Notes: generated by a model not told the origin, from the letters alone. 64,000 nucleotides of DNA from Sacculina carcini (GCA_916048095.2 OU696573.1:5946918-6010917), one strand, 5' to 3'; counted from the stretch's first letter, positions 20,827 to 31,747 are shown. Made by a program: numbers and translations.

Positions 20827-22356
20827 AGTTACCAAGTGAGCGTCAGTATTGGAGCTGTGATGAAGATCAAGACACACCGACGATAAGGAATGTCATGCCG
20901 AGAAACAGGTACACAGAAATATAGAAATATCTACATTTTGCTGATAATGAAAAGGCCTCCCAAAACAAGGATGACAAAGCATTCAAGCTAAGGCCAATAT
21001 ATGATTATCTGAATGAGAGGTTCAAATCGTTCGGAATATTTTTGACGAACAAAATGTGAGGTATTATGGAAAGAATGGCCTGAAACAGTTCATGAGAGGA
21101 AAACCAATCCGCTTTAGATTAAAGCAATGGATTATGTGCTGTGGAAGAACAGGCTACTGCTATCGGATGCATCTCTATCAAGGGAAAGAGAAGAAAGAAA
21201 CCGTAACCATGTTCAAAAACATCCTTGGAGGAAAAGTAGTCGTGGCCATGACACAACACTTGGATAACCCAAGTGTCCATGAACTTTTTCTGGATAATTT
21301 CATCACCAGTTACAAGCTGCTAGCACACATGAAATATCTGGGTATTAGAATCACTGGAACAACTCGCGCCAGCCGGACTGCCAAATGCTCACTGGAGAGT
21401 GACAAGAACATGAAAAAATGTAACGTGGAGTTTATGACTACTTGTTTGACCAGGAAAACGGAGTATTCTTTCTGAAGTGGAATGACAATAGTTTAGTTAC
21501 CATTGGCAGTAATCACCAGTCCTTTACCCCAGTTGGGTCTGCTAGACGGTGGAGCAAGAAAGAGAGGAAACATATCAATGTCCCCCAGCCTCACCTTATT
21601 GCCATGTATAACAAATACATGGGAGGAGTTGATCACCTTGATTAGCTGACACAGAAATACCGGGTCGGTGTGAAAGGGAAGAAATGGTACTTCAACATCT
21701 TCACTAACTTGGTTGACACTGCTGTTCTGAATGCATGTATAATCAGCACAATCATATCAGGAACTCAAACATCTCTCTTGGGCTTCAATCGCTCTATTGT
21801 TAGGTATTATCTAAATAAGACCATTCCTTCTAAACCTAAGCAACCAGGGCGTGTGAAAATGATGACTGGAAAAGTGCTTCCTGATATCAGATTTGCTGGT
21901 ACAGGACACCGACTTGAAAGAACAGAGGGAGGAAAACAGAGGAAATGTGCACAGTGTAAGAAGAAAGTGAGCAAGCAGTGTGTGAAGTGCAATGTGGGAC
22001 TTCACATGGCAGCCTGTGAAAATCAATGGCATACCTACAGTGAAAAAGGTGCATAACAACCTTATGTATATTTATGCATAATATACATATTCTATATTAT
22101 ACCCATGTATAATTTGGCTTCAGCAATACAGAATGTTAGATGGAAAGTACTTCATATATGCATCAGGTTCAAGGTTGCTAAATTTCAACTTTTCTGGTGC
22201 CCATGGTCCTAAGATAAGGAATTGATTCTAAAATTGTATATATTGACTATGAATAGTGGTTTTTCAATTTTATATGCGATTATGTTGTTCTTGCCATAAA
22301 AGTCATTGAAAATAATAAACATTTCATTGAAAATATTTCTTGGCTATAACGGGTTA
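20827..22356 (+). mobile_element. piggyBac transposon (copy 2), pseudogenised
   Basis: The transposase can be followed on the plus strand: PRNRYTEI, KYLHFADNEKASQNKDD, LRPIYDYLNERFKSF, RYYGKNGLKQFMRGKPIRFR, MCCGRTGYCYRMHLYQGKEK, LFLDNFITSYKLLAHMKYLG, MYNKYMGGVDHLD, YRVGVKGKKWYFNIFTNLVD, and a C-terminal zinc segment CAQCKKKVSKQCVKCNVGLH. Defects: an in-frame stop after RYTEI (20922-20924), a frame change and loss of the segment with the first catalytic Asp near 21050, a one-base insertion near 21430, and a stop after GGVDHLD (about 21643). The 3' edge may be CGGGTTAA at 22349-22356, with TTAA the family target. The products differ clearly from copy 1. Confidence 0.85.
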
Positions 22357-23553
22357 ATGCGTCGGAACATTGTCGCCAGGCAGGTTTTTACAGGAAAAAG
22401 TTTTACAGCATAATTGTGTTAGTCTAGTGATTACATTGCTCCGCCACGTTAGTTTGATTATAATGCTTCTTGATTTTGGAATGGTGCAAACACCATTTGT
22501 GCGCTTGTTCGGGATATAGTAGTACGTTCATCATATAATAATGGCACTGCTATTGGTTTCTCATTTGACAGTCCATATTATCAATATCATAGCTAATGCA
22601 ATGGTTGGTCGTATTTGCAAAAATGCCAGACTGGTGCCTATATTTTTTCGCTCTTCTCGATATGCCGATGAGTTATATCACCTAGTTTTTGTGGGCACAT
22701 TTTCATAAATTGGACTTCATAACGTAATAACTTATGTAGCGTGATTTAATTTCCACAACAGTCTTGCGAATTGCTGCGGCCAGGTTTAGTTGTGTCTCGA
22801 GTCGTAGTTGTCATTCGATGTAGCCATAGGATAGGTCAGCTGTTTCAGCGTCCTGGCGTTTGCACGCCGTTATAGTAGTTGACGTCGTTGGTGGCGTAGT
22901 CAATTTCTTTGTAGTCGCAGGCGTGCGACATTCCACCGTTCATCAAGCACGACCGCTTTTTGCTTATCCTGGAACACAGACGCAACTATGGCATAGTCTG
23001 ATACATGGTGACTTGTTTATGGTGGTTTGATGCGGACTGTGCATACGTATACCGTAACAAGAAATATGACCGAACTCAAGCGATATCATACCCACATAGA
23101 GTGGCAGTCTTAGAGGTTTGGCAACTGCATGCTGAGCTGAGCTTGAGCAAGTTGCTTCAAGCTGAGTTTCATACTTAATAGCAGAAAACATGGTTTAGTG
23201 TTCACAGGCATCGTTACTGGAATCGGGGGCAATCGCTTCTACCCGACGTGTTATGTGATTGGTTTCGTAACCATATGTGACGCCATTAGACATGCGTTTC
23301 CACATTCTACTCAAAAGACGTTTTAACGTGAAATACTTTGAGAGCCAGCATCACCCATATATCGATATAAGATTACACTGTGAAAATTATTTCCTGTTTC
23401 GTTCACTTGATGCAGTAAAGCGATCACTTGGTAGTTTTCCAGGAATAATCACTTTTCAATACGATACAGTGGTTATCTGTATGCGTCGGTGGTTTTGTTT
23501 TTAAAGTTTCGTTTGATATACTTTTTTGGCAGAATGAATGCAGGTTAAAAAGG
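22357..23553. other. No gene seen
   Basis: About 1.2 kb of mixed-composition DNA with only short frames; no repeat or motif recognised on either strand. Confidence 0.5.
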
Positions 23554-23735
23554 GACTCCGTGATGTAGTGGCAGTACACCAGCCTCAGAAGGAGGTCCAT
23601 GGTTGGAAACCCCGGGAGGAAAATTTCATTGGGCGAATTCTATATCACCTGCCGTAGAGGGTTAGAATTATGCCACCGTAGCTGCCGCGTATCGTAAAAG
23701 GCGACCAAAGGCAGAAATGTCTGGTCAGGTCTCGG
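23554..23735 (+). mobile_element. SINE with family A tRNA head and a different body
   Basis: GACTCCGTGATGTAGTGG and the following arms match the tRNA head of the SINE at 9590, including AATTTCATTGGGCGAATT. It then departs and contains GCTGCCGCGTATCGTAAAAG then GCGACCAAAGG, the same central block as the poly(A) SINE family (GTCGTAAGAGGCGACTAAA). It thus joins features of both SINE families. The 3' end is not defined. Confidence 0.75.
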
Positions 23736-23763
23736 CCTGCTACTGGTATCATGTAGTAGTATC

Positions 23764-23950
23764 CTTCGACACTTTGTCACATTTGTTTACATTACTTAGG
23801 CCACGCCCCCTATGACGTCACACCTAACCCGACCTAACCCGACCTAACTTGACCTGACCTAACCCAAACTAATTTATTTTCTTCTATTCTTCAATTTATT
23901 CGTTTTTCCATTTCTTATTATTTCTTCTTTATACCCTTTATTTCTTATTC
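23764..23950 (-). repeat. TTAGG/TGACGTCA module, copy 2
   Basis: Reverse complement of the 4.0-4.56 kb module in short form: ACACTTTGTCACATTTG, then CCCCCTATGACGTCAC, then (CCTAACCCGA)-type repeats, then TTCTTCTATTCTTC/TTTCTTATT stretches. No coding capacity. Confidence 0.75.
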
Positions 23951-24560
23951 CTCCTAGTAACAGCGTTGTTTTTAAGTAGCAGGTGTTGATATCTGTTGTT
24001 GTGATGGTTCTAGTGAAGCAGGTCTCATGATGTTGTGTGCCGCGATAACTCTTATTGCCGATTCCAAAAACAGTTGGCTGTTGAAAAAATGCATTGCGTT
24101 GTGATATTATCTATAATGCTGCAGTTCCTAACTCTATCTGTCCTAATGTTATCCAATGTTCTATCTCCTGTTCTGTCCCGTCTCTAATCCGCACTAACTC
24201 CCTACATGGTGGCCTAGTCTATATTCCTCAATGGTCTCATCCGTATTCACCTATTCTTCTATGTTCTATCATCTGGTGTTGCTATACTCTGTTCCGTTCG
24301 ATTCTCCCTCTGAACCTCTCCACTTCTCTACTGAATCTCCTCTACTGCTGCTGCTCCTGCTGCTGCTGGTGAAAGCACTGTGCTTATATACCGCTAACTA
24401 GCGCCACCTACTACATTCTCCAGCTACAAGCTGTGCACGGCCTCATTAATAACGTATAGTTAGGTCACCACAATCCAGCACGCACGGCAACACACACATA
24501 GCCTTACACACTGGTGTGAATGATATATGCGTGTGCGCGTGCTGCTCTGGTTTCTCTTAG
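23951..24560. other. No gene seen; possibly LTR-derived
   Basis: GTAACAGCG near 23957 and TGTTGTGTGCCGCGATAAC near 24033 echo the solo LTR at 34894 (TGTAACAG..., TGTTGTGTTCCGCGATAAC). A TATATA at 24386 and a CTGCTGCTGCTCCTGCTGC run are also present. A diverged LTR of the same family is possible, but the match is patchy. Confidence 0.3.
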
Positions 24561-24569
24561 TGTCGTGCA

Positions 24570-24616
24570 GTAACGTGTGTGTGTGTGTGTGTGTATGTGT
24601 GTGTGTGTGTGTGTGT
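24570..24616 (+). repeat. GT microsatellite
   Basis: A (GT)n run with one TA and one CT interruption. The following stretch to 24900 has no recognisable gene. Confidence 0.9.
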
Positions 24617-24899
24617 CTACGTGTGTGCAACCAATGCTGTGTTCTGTATTCTAACCTACTCTGGTGATGTATGTGTTTATGTCTGTGTGAGCATGCGCCC
24701 ACTGCTATGCTTCTCGTTGCCTAACCTACTGTGTTGACAGTGATGCATGTGTTTACGCTTCACTTCCTGTCCTAACTTCTATCCTATCCTATGCCACTTT
24801 CAATGCACAACATACAATACACAATGCACAAAACAATCAACAATTACTAATTAAAGATATAAGAATAGAAGTTATATACAACACCGCATGAAATATAAA

Positions 24900-25040
24900 G
24901 ATTGTTACACTCCTATATATTTATTATTCCTCCTTTCTTTATTCATCTTTCCATTTCTTATTCCTCCTTTATTCTTCTTTCTATTTCTTATTCCTCCTTT
25001 ATTCTTCTTTCTATTTCTTATTCCTCTTTTATTTTCTATG
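24900..25040 (+). repeat. Pyrimidine-rich tandem repeat
   Basis: About three to four copies of a unit near TTTCTTATTCCTCCTTTATTC. Related in composition to the minisatellite at 28.6-29.4 kb and to the A/T-rich tracts beside both Polinton ends. Confidence 0.75.
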
Positions 25041-25066
25041 TTTTCAAATTTTTAAATATACATACC

Positions 25067-25140
25067 TGACGGGGTTCGAACCGTGGTCCTCGCGTCTCCA
25101 AGTCAGAGACTGCATTGTTCGGCCACAGCAGCGTTTGAGG
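25067..25140 (-). repeat. tRNA-like sequence, probably the head of a SINE
   Basis: On the minus strand TGTGGCCGAACAATGCAG (A-box-like), GTCTCTGACTTGGAGAC (anticodon-arm-like) and ACGGTTCGAACCCCGT (B box GGTTCGAACCC) occur in tRNA order and spacing. No acceptor stem can be formed and U33 is missing from the anticodon loop, so it is unlikely to be a working tRNA. A simple-repeat tail lies downstream on that strand, as in a SINE. Confidence 0.5.
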
Positions 25141-25204
25141 GGGATGTTTTATAGGTGTATATAGCGCTTGTTGGTGAAAACAGCTTGTGAGCCATGTGTG
25201 TCTC

Positions 25205-25545
25205 TTTCGCGCCACATTTGTCTTTAATAATTATTTTGCGGCGCATTTGTATTTATTAATTATTTTGTGTCACGCTTGTCTTTAATAATTATTATATGTC
25301 ACATTTGTATTTGATAATTATTTTGCGGCGCATCTTTCTTTAATAATTATTTTGCGTCACATTTGTATTTAGTAATTATTTCGCGCCGCATCTTTGTTTA
25401 GTAGTTGTTTTGTGTCATATTTGTTTGCGCCACATTTCTATTTATTAAGTATTTCAAGTCACATTTGTTTCTAGCGTCATATTTGTCTCTAAGAATAATT
25501 TTATGTCACGTTTGTCTTTAATAAATATTTTGAGTTAGGTTTGAA
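25205..25545 (+). repeat. AT-rich tandem repeats of about 35-40 bp
   Basis: About nine diverged copies of a unit such as GTCACATTTGTCTTTAATAA then TTATTTT, alternating between GCGGCGCAT and GTGTCAC/GCGTCAC openings. Non-coding satellite-like DNA. Confidence 0.8.
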
Positions 25546-25631
25546 TTTAATATTCCTTTCGCATCAAAGTTGTTTTATTTACAGTATAGAGTCGCTAATA
25601 AACATCCCTTCTATACCTTGCCCTTTACCGG

Positions 25632-26237
25632 TCAAGAGTATTGTTTGTATTGAAAGAATATTAGAGTATTGCTTGTCTGCGACCTGGCTTCAGCAGCAGA
25701 GATAGTGCCCTCCAGTATTAGCAGTGGCATGGAGGACGTGGTGGAGGTGCTCGGCGGCGTATCAGGTTGGTGTGTAGGAGGAAGGCAGGAGAGCATGGTG
25801 CCAGCAGGAGGCAGCGGAGGTGCTGCGGCCGAGGGTTGCTCGTCGTTCCGCCTGCACTGGTTTTGGACTCGTTGCCGGGCAGCTGGAAGATTGCTGGTGG
25901 AGGCTGTTGGTGCTGCAGGGCAGGTGAGAGAAAGGTGCTGCTGAGGCCGCAGGAAGGAAACGAACGACGGCGACGGAGTGGTCTGCGTGAACGGCGACGT
26001 CCCGGCTGCTTGCGGCAGGTTGTTGAAGAGCACTGTAGTCGACGGGATCATAGTGGGTGATGGGGTAGAAGTGTTGCGCCCTGCCGCGGCAGCCGGTGTT
26101 GAAAAGGACGGCAGGCTGCGGCGGAGCACTGGAGAGCAAGGGCAAGGCGGAAGCGTGGTGGACGCTGGGGCCTGCCGTGTTGTGCTTCGCCGCAGCCAAG
26201 GTGTGTGCGTCTGGTGGAGGTCAGTTGAAGGCCTCAA
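25632..26237 (-). other. Uncertain Pro/Ser/Thr/Ala-rich open frame in a GC-rich island
   Basis: A 201-residue minus-strand frame starting MRPSTDLHQTHTPWLRR, low in complexity (runs of PSTTS, SAAAPPLPP). GC content is well above its AT-rich surroundings, and overlapping frames on both strands are also open, as expected from GC-rich DNA with few stops. No domain is recognised. It may be part of a gag-like or 5' leader region, or chance. Confidence 0.2.
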
Positions 26238-26357
26238 ACCTTTGTTACATTTGTTTACATTTTCCCCCTTGCCTCTCCCCCTATGACGTCACCCCCCTCT
26301 GACATCACACTTAACCTAACCTAACCTAATTTTTTTTCATATTTGTATTGATGATTA

Positions 26358-26396
<39 letters not shown>

Positions 26397-26515
26397 TGTT
26401 TAAGTTTTTAAGTTTTTATACTTTTTAGTTTATTGTTTTTTTCTTTATTCTATACCTAACCTAACCCAGCCTAAACTAACCTAACCTAACCCTACCCAAC
26501 CTAACCTATCAGTCG
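26235..26515 (-). repeat. TTAGG/TGACGTCA module, copy 3, with a TA run
   Basis: CCTTTGTTACATTTGTTTAC, CCCCCTATGACGTCACCCC, then (CCTAA)n, an A/T stretch with (TA)n at about 26360-26392, and a second CCTAACC array up to 26510. Same order and orientation as the copy at 23764. Confidence 0.75.
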
Positions 26516-26739
26516 TGTGCGCGCAGCCACAGAGTGAACACCTGTTTTTCTTGTGCTGGCCGTGACTGCGGCTCCGTGTGTGATTCATCAGTGAGGGCTA
26601 TGACAGCCCACCGTGGAAAACGTTCGCGTCGACACGGGCGTAAATCGTCCCCCCTGTTGACACAATGCGAGCCGGAGCCGCGAGCCTGCGAGCCGGAGCC
26701 GCGAGCCTGCGAGCCGGAGCCGTGAGGCCCTACGGGCCC

Positions 26740-27390
26740 CTGCGTTGAAAATTGCAACGTTCAACTCGAGAACTCTGAAGAATGTCGTCTACTCGAGCTG
26801 TGCAAGATGGTCATAGACCTAACAGTGGATATAATTGCGATACAGGAGCACAGACGTATACTAGTCGGCGAAACATCAGAATCATTTGAGCGTCATGGCT
26901 GGTCATCTTGGCTAGCAACAGCCAATGCCCAGGGACAGGGCGGTGTTGGCTTCCTATTGTCTCCTCGTGCCAGGCAAGTTCTATAAAAATCGACTACCCT
27001 CACTTGCGTGTGGCCACGACAATTTTTCAGTTAAAGTCCAACAAGCTGAGAATTGCCAACTGTTTTATGCCCACAGCATGCGCGGCGTCGACGAGTGAGA
27101 CCGATGATTGTGTCAACGTGTTGCCTGCATTTGTGACTAACGGTGCCAGGCGTGACTGTACTTGTATCCTCGGAGATTTTAATGCTGACATCAACGTGGG
27201 CACCCGCAATAGGCACGCTCTTCAACAAGCTATGTCTCTGCACACAGATGCAGTGAGCGATTTTGTCGTCAGCAACGATCTCGTGGCAGCAAATGGAGTG
27301 GTGCGACAACGCCAATCGCACATCCCAACGTTTTTAGTGCCCAACGGAAGAAAAACCAGACTGAACTATGTTTTTGTACAGCGCCACTGA
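26740..27390 (+). pseudogene. LINE endonuclease domain
   Basis: Motifs in order: LKIATFNSRTLK (the N of the first motif), VDIIAIQEHRR (catalytic Glu), GQGGVGFLLSPRAR, CILGDFNADINVGTRN (Asp/Asn box), KTRLNYVFVQRH, and IPSDHAMLV near 27440 (the SDH box). This APE-like nuclease nicks the target to start reverse transcription. At least one frame change between RTLK and ELCKMVIDL and a stop after ARQVL break the frame. Confidence 0.8.
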
Positions 27391-27624
27391 TGTCGCCTGC
27401 TAAAGAAAGTATCCTGCATTCGCCCCTGCTGCATCCCTTCTGACCACGCGATGTTAGTATGCACACTGAGCCTACGGATGTGGACAAAATCAGCCCAGCA
27501 CAACACACAGCGCCGACTCCAGTGGTCAGCAGTGAGGAAGCCAGCCGCACGCAGACGGTTTACATGATCGGTCATCAATCACCACAGACAGGGTGACGAA
27601 AGCTACACCTGTCTCGTCAGCGCT

Positions 27625-28575
27625 GTGTTATCGGTGGCCGATCAGACCCTCCCCTTTCGGCCGCGAGGATCAGACACCCCGCTGTGGCACGACCTCAGCA
27701 TTTGCGCACAACGGAAGCGCATAGTACATGGTCACAAAAATGGCACAAACGAAGGAGTCGACACCCTGCACAACCTCTACGATAGACAAAAAACGGAAGT
27801 GATTGAAGCTGCGCTACAAGAAATGAGACGCCACAGCGAGTATGGGCGTAGCTCCGCAGTGTGGACCTGTATCGACGCAGCACTGCTACTCCTACCACAC
27901 ATTAACGAGGTGGTTGTAAACGCCAATCCCCCGACAGAGTGGCTTACATCTGAGATTATCTGCATCCCTAAAAAAGCAAACAGCACTGCCTTCAACGACC
28001 AGCGAGGCATTGCGTTAATGAGTGCTGCCGCCAAGGTGTGCAACAAAGTGCTTTTGCAACGTATTCGTAGATCGTTGGAGGACAAAATATCACCAGTGCA
28101 AGCAGGGTATAGACGGCATCGGAGTGCTTTAGAGCAAATCGCCGCATTGCGAGTATGCTTGGACACCTGCCGCTCCAGAAACAAGTCTCTGTGCGTCGTG
28201 TTCGTTGACTTCCAAAAAGCGTTCGACAGAGTGAACCGCGGTTCCCTTCATGCCATACTGCGACACTATGCAGTGGGCAATACGCTGGTGAACGCCGTCT
28301 CTACACCGACACGGGGGCACATGTTCGTGTTCAGTGCAACCAATGCACTAACGATTTTGACACGTCATGCGGCGTTCTGCAGGGCGATACGCTTGCGCCA
28401 TACTTGTTTTTGCTGGTGATGGACTACATCATCAAATGCAGCGTCAAGCAGAAGGAAATCTACACCGTGAGGAGACGACTTTACCAACAACGACCAGCCG
28501 TGAAACTGGGGGCACTTGCCTATGCAGATGATATAGCGTTGATGTCTGACACCAGGACAGATGCGCAAACACAAA
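27625..28575 (+). pseudogene. LINE reverse transcriptase domain
   Basis: WLTSEIICIPKKANS, NDQRGIALMSAAAKVCNKVL, PVQAGYRRHRSALEQIAALR, SLCVVFVDFQKAFDRVNRGS (motif A), then in another frame CGVLQGDTLAPYLFLLVMDY and LGALAYADDIALMSDTRTD (motif C, YADD). A frame change lies between about 28290 and 28340. The thumb is cut off by the minisatellite at about 28590. Confidence 0.88.
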
Positions 28576-28589
28576 TGAGCCGGTTGTAT

Positions 28590-29430
28590 TCATATTCTCT
28601 TTATTTCTTATTATCTTTATTTCTTATTCTCTTTATTTCTTATTCTCTTTATTTCTTATTCTCTTTATTTCTTATTCTCTTTATTTCTTATTCTCTTTAT
28701 TTCTTATTCTCTTTATTTCTTATTCTCTTTATTTCTTATTCTCTCTATTTCTTATTCTCTTTATTTCTTATTCTCTTTATTTCTTTTTCTCTTTATTTAT
28801 TATTCTCTTTATTTCTTTTTCTCTTTATTTATTATTCTCTTTATTTCTTATTCTCTTTATTTCTTATTCTCTTTATTTCTTATTCTCTTTATTTCTAATT
28901 CTCTTTATTTCTTATTCTCTTTATTTCTTATTCTATTTATTTCTTATTCTCTTTATTTCTTATTCTCTTTATTTCTTATTCTCTTTATTTCTTATTCTCT
29001 TGATTTATTATTCTCTTTATTTCTTATTCTCTTTATTTCTTACTCTCTTTATTTCTTATTATCTTTATTTCTTATTCTCTTTATTTCTTATTCTCTTTAT
29101 TTCTTATTCTCTTTATTTCTGATTCTCTTTATTTCTTATTCTCTTTATTTCTTATCCTCTTTATTTCTTATTCTCTTTATTTCTTATTCTCTTTATTTCT
29201 TATTCTCTTTATTTCTTATTCTCTGTATTTCTTATTCTCTTTATTTTTTATTCTCTTTATTTCTTATTCTCTTTATTTCTTATTCTCTTTATTTCTTATT
29301 CTCTTTATTTCTTATTCTCTTTATTTTTTATTCTCTTTATTTCTTATTCTCTTTATGTCTTATTCTCTTTATTTCTTATTCTCTTTATTTCTTATTCTCT
29401 TTATTTCTTATCTTTTTATTTCTTATTCTA
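28590..29430 (+). repeat. 16-bp minisatellite (TTCTCTTTATTTCTTA), about 50 copies
   Basis: About 840 bases of nearly perfect TTCTCTTTATTTCTTA repeats with sparse point changes. It starts abruptly within the LINE and ends a few bases before the Polinton left end. The open frames inside it (SLYFLFSLFLIL) are artefacts of the repeat. Confidence 0.95.
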
Positions 29431-29434
29431 TTAT

Positions 29435-29665
29435 ATGTCACGATACTCATTGTATCGTGATCGCCAAGGCGATGTTTGGCAGAAGCGTGAATAGAATAAT
29501 TTTCAATCATACTTGAAATGGGTGTTCTGTTTATAAAAACGGTTTGACTTAATCGAATTAAAACGATCCCAAAGACGATGCACAAAATTCATGTATATTT
29601 TTGCCGAAACGTATGCCTGTGAATCACAAAATATGTTTATAAAAAGTGTCTGGTTTATGTCAAAC
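29435..29665 (+). repeat. Left terminal inverted repeat of the second Polinton
   Basis: TATGTCACGATACTCATT at the tip, then GTGATCGCCAAGGCGATGTT and AATTTTCAATCATACTTGAA, matching in reverse complement 3800-4009. The similarity continues to about AGTGTCTGGTTTATGTCAAA. About 500 bases with no recognised gene follow, including a CA run near 30000. Confidence 0.75.
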
Positions 29666-30170
29666 ACTGACTAAATCGGATTAAAACACTTTGTTGCGAA
29701 GACCCAATTTAGAGACAAAATGCTTGCAACGAAATTGTTTTTGTGTATTTTCACTTGATACACAACTATGGTAAATATACAAGCAGAAATCATGTAAAAT
29801 CTGTAGGCTGAACAAAGGAACGAAAAAAATGTATTCACCAGCAAATACTCTATCACACCGTATTCACCGTACCATCTCTAACACTCGCAACACCCCAAGC
29901 TCCACTCACCCACGTCATTTTCCACATTGCAAAAACGTCCTGCAAATTCTATTCCAAGCGATCCGATTGCACATACGCATACGCGCACAGGCTCGCACAT
30001 ACACACATGCACACGCACACACACACACACACGCACACACACATGCACACAACAACGCGCAGACATTTGCAGAACCATTCATTCTAATTATATGCAACAC
30101 TGAATGCAACTGAATGACGAAATCGATCATCTATACACATCAAATTACAAAATCATATTGAGGACACGAT

Positions 30171-30494
30171 TCAACAAACACATCGTGAACACAAACGTTT
30201 GTTGATTTTTCGATCAATTTTGATGATGTAAATCATGTCGTGTGTCTCATATACAATTTCCAGTTCAGCCGACCATGTATCAGGCACAGAAACACCTTCT
30301 TGTAGAGCTCCCGAAAAACACCCGTCAAACGATGTGTACTCCTTGTACGATTCGTTGATGATGTGTTTGCTATCTGACGAACTACCACCAACATAGCGAT
30401 AGTTATAATTAGGCACCAGTGTAGCAGGAGAAACACAGCTCATGGTGTGTATACAAAGCAAGATAAACATTGACTGTAAGAGCGAAAATATCAA
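30171..30494 (-). CDS. Possible small secreted protein in the second Polinton
   Basis: A 107-residue frame, MIFSLLQSMFILLCIHTMSC then VSPATLVPNYNYRYVGG, with a hydrophobic N-terminus that could be a signal peptide and a mixed polar body. On the opposite strand to the other genes. Not recognised; it may be a chance frame. Confidence 0.25.
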   Translation of the reverse strand: MIFSLLQSMFILLCIHTMSCVSPATLVPNYNYRYVGGSSSDSKHIINESYKEYTSFDGCFSGALQEGVSVPDTWSAELEIVYETHDMIYIIKIDRKINKRLCSRCVC

Positions 30495-30735
30495 ACACGG
30501 AGTGATGGCGATAATTATGACGCATGCTCCGATAAGTAGTGCAATTAGTGTCTGATATCAGCCGTGATACGCAGTTGAGCTCGAGACGCTTGCGAGTGAG
30601 GTTGTGTAGCTTTGTCGCGGAATCGTCAGCATGAGTCAGGTGAATACAAACGTTAATACGACCAAGCGGATCCTACCATTCGAATAGCATGCGGTTAAGT
30701 TTGTTGCCGACACACCGTTCATCTGTGGACACCCG

Positions 30736-31380
30736 TTGGAGCAGAGGATATGGATTATTTTCGGACGACTGGAAAAACAAAGTCAGACGGATTTCGAACA
30801 CTTACAAAGACAGCTTACTAATATTATGCAACTGGAGCGATATTTTTACCCCTTTTGGAAACTTCGTCGCGGCGCGGTGAGAATACTCACCAACGAGGAG
30901 CGTGCGCTACAGATTGTGATCGATACAGTTATGTGTCGGCCGATGAGAGATGCTGTTCTTGGAGACGTTGCAGCCCCAGTATCATTCAAAGTGTTGTCGG
31001 TGGCGTTGGTGCGAAGTGATGAGACTCAGATTTACCGGCCGCCCGATGAGACCCGCAACATTATAAAGTGGATGAAGACCATTGTCATGAGCTACTATGA
31101 CTCAAGAAAACAGTACTTGTCCGAAACCAAGATTTATCGTGAATTTAAAGCCGACAAAATGAAGATGGTTGTGCACAAAGAGGTTCAATTTGATCCACAA
31201 AGTAAACGGAAAAAATGTGTTGAATTATATTTGTTATATGTACGGTTTACCAATACATTTCGTGGTGTGTTACAAGGGTTTAATTATTGCGCGCGAACAA
31301 AAACACACTTTGTTATTGTTCAATTTATTAAAATGTTAGCATGCGCGGTGTACTTAGATTCATTGCATAAACCAATATAG
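30736..31380 (+). CDS. Unknown protein of the second Polinton
   Basis: A 214-residue open frame starting MEQRIWIIFGRLEKQSQTDF, mostly helical by composition, with EERALQIVIDTVMCRPMRDA and SYYDSRKQYLSETKIYREFK, ending in an aromatic-rich stretch. A frame this long within a broken element suggests a real gene. I do not recognise the family. It lies where Polintons carry accessory or minor structural genes. Confidence 0.45.
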   Translation: MEQRIWIIFGRLEKQSQTDFEHLQRQLTNIMQLERYFYPFWKLRRGAVRILTNEERALQIVIDTVMCRPMRDAVLGDVAAPVSFKVLSVALVRSDETQIYRPPDETRNIIKWMKTIVMSYYDSRKQYLSETKIYREFKADKMKMVVHKEVQFDPQSKRKKCVELYLLYVRFTNTFRGVLQGFNYCARTKTHFVIVQFIKMLACAVYLDSLHKPI

Positions 31381-31747
31381 CGAAATGTTGACAACGTAAA
31401 ATACAACAGTTTGTAGGAATGACATGATTATATTGGCACGGTGTGATGTTGGGTAGTACATGTATGTCGCGTGCGTTTATTGATAAATAGTCGGGTAGAA
31501 TGTCTTCGAGATTTTCAATGTTTAGGTCAAGTAGATGCGAAAGTCTACTAGCCTTGTCGAGACCTTTGGCGTAGATGTGGTCGGGTGTCAGACATTGTAC
31601 GAGGGAACTTGCGTCGCGTTGTATATACACAATAATTGATGTGCGCACACCGCGTGCAAATGTGAAATGTTTAAGCCGGTCGCACGGTGAAACCCCCCGA
31701 AATTTTGCGACTGTGTCGAGCAGCCGTTCCGATTCAAGAACGTTCAT
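31328..31747 (-). CDS. Unknown protein of the second Polinton, opposite strand
   Basis: A 139-residue open frame, MNVLESERLLDTVAKFRGVS then VRTSIIVYIQRDASSLVQCL, converging on the frame at 30736-31380 with about 50 bases of overlap. No motif is recognised and no catalytic triad is evident. Confidence 0.4.
   Translation of the reverse strand: MNVLESERLLDTVAKFRGVSPCDRLKHFTFARGVRTSIIVYIQRDASSLVQCLTPDHIYAKGLDKASRLSHLLDLNIENLEDILPDYLSINARDIHVLPNITPCQYNHVIPTNCCILRCQHFAILVYAMNLSTPRMLTF

Larger units (their letters stand above)
26520..28590 (+). mobile_element. LINE (non-LTR retrotransposon), 3'-truncated, broken
   Basis: An apurinic-type endonuclease and a reverse transcriptase lie in order on the plus strand. 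Upstream, three copies of a GAGCCGGAGCCGCGAGCCTGC unit form a small GC-rich repeat near 26667-26725. The RT ends shortly after its YADD box and passes directly into a 16-bp minisatellite, so the C-terminal part and 3' UTR are missing. Clade not certain (RTE- or CR1-like by the look of the endonuclease and RT). Confidence 0.85.

Noticed and set aside
25067-25140. A functional tRNA gene on the minus strand
   Set aside because: Good B box, but no acceptor stem and no U33 in the anticodon loop; better read as a SINE head.
25632-26237. A proline-rich host protein
   Set aside because: Several overlapping frames on both strands are open in this GC-rich island and none has a recognisable domain; kept only as an uncertain frame.
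28404-28898. A membrane protein rich in Leu, Phe, Tyr and Ser
   Set aside because: After the LINE YADD box the frame is only the translation of the 16-bp minisatellite.
28590-29430. A CRISPR array
   Set aside because: Head-to-tail 16-mers without spacers in a eukaryotic setting.
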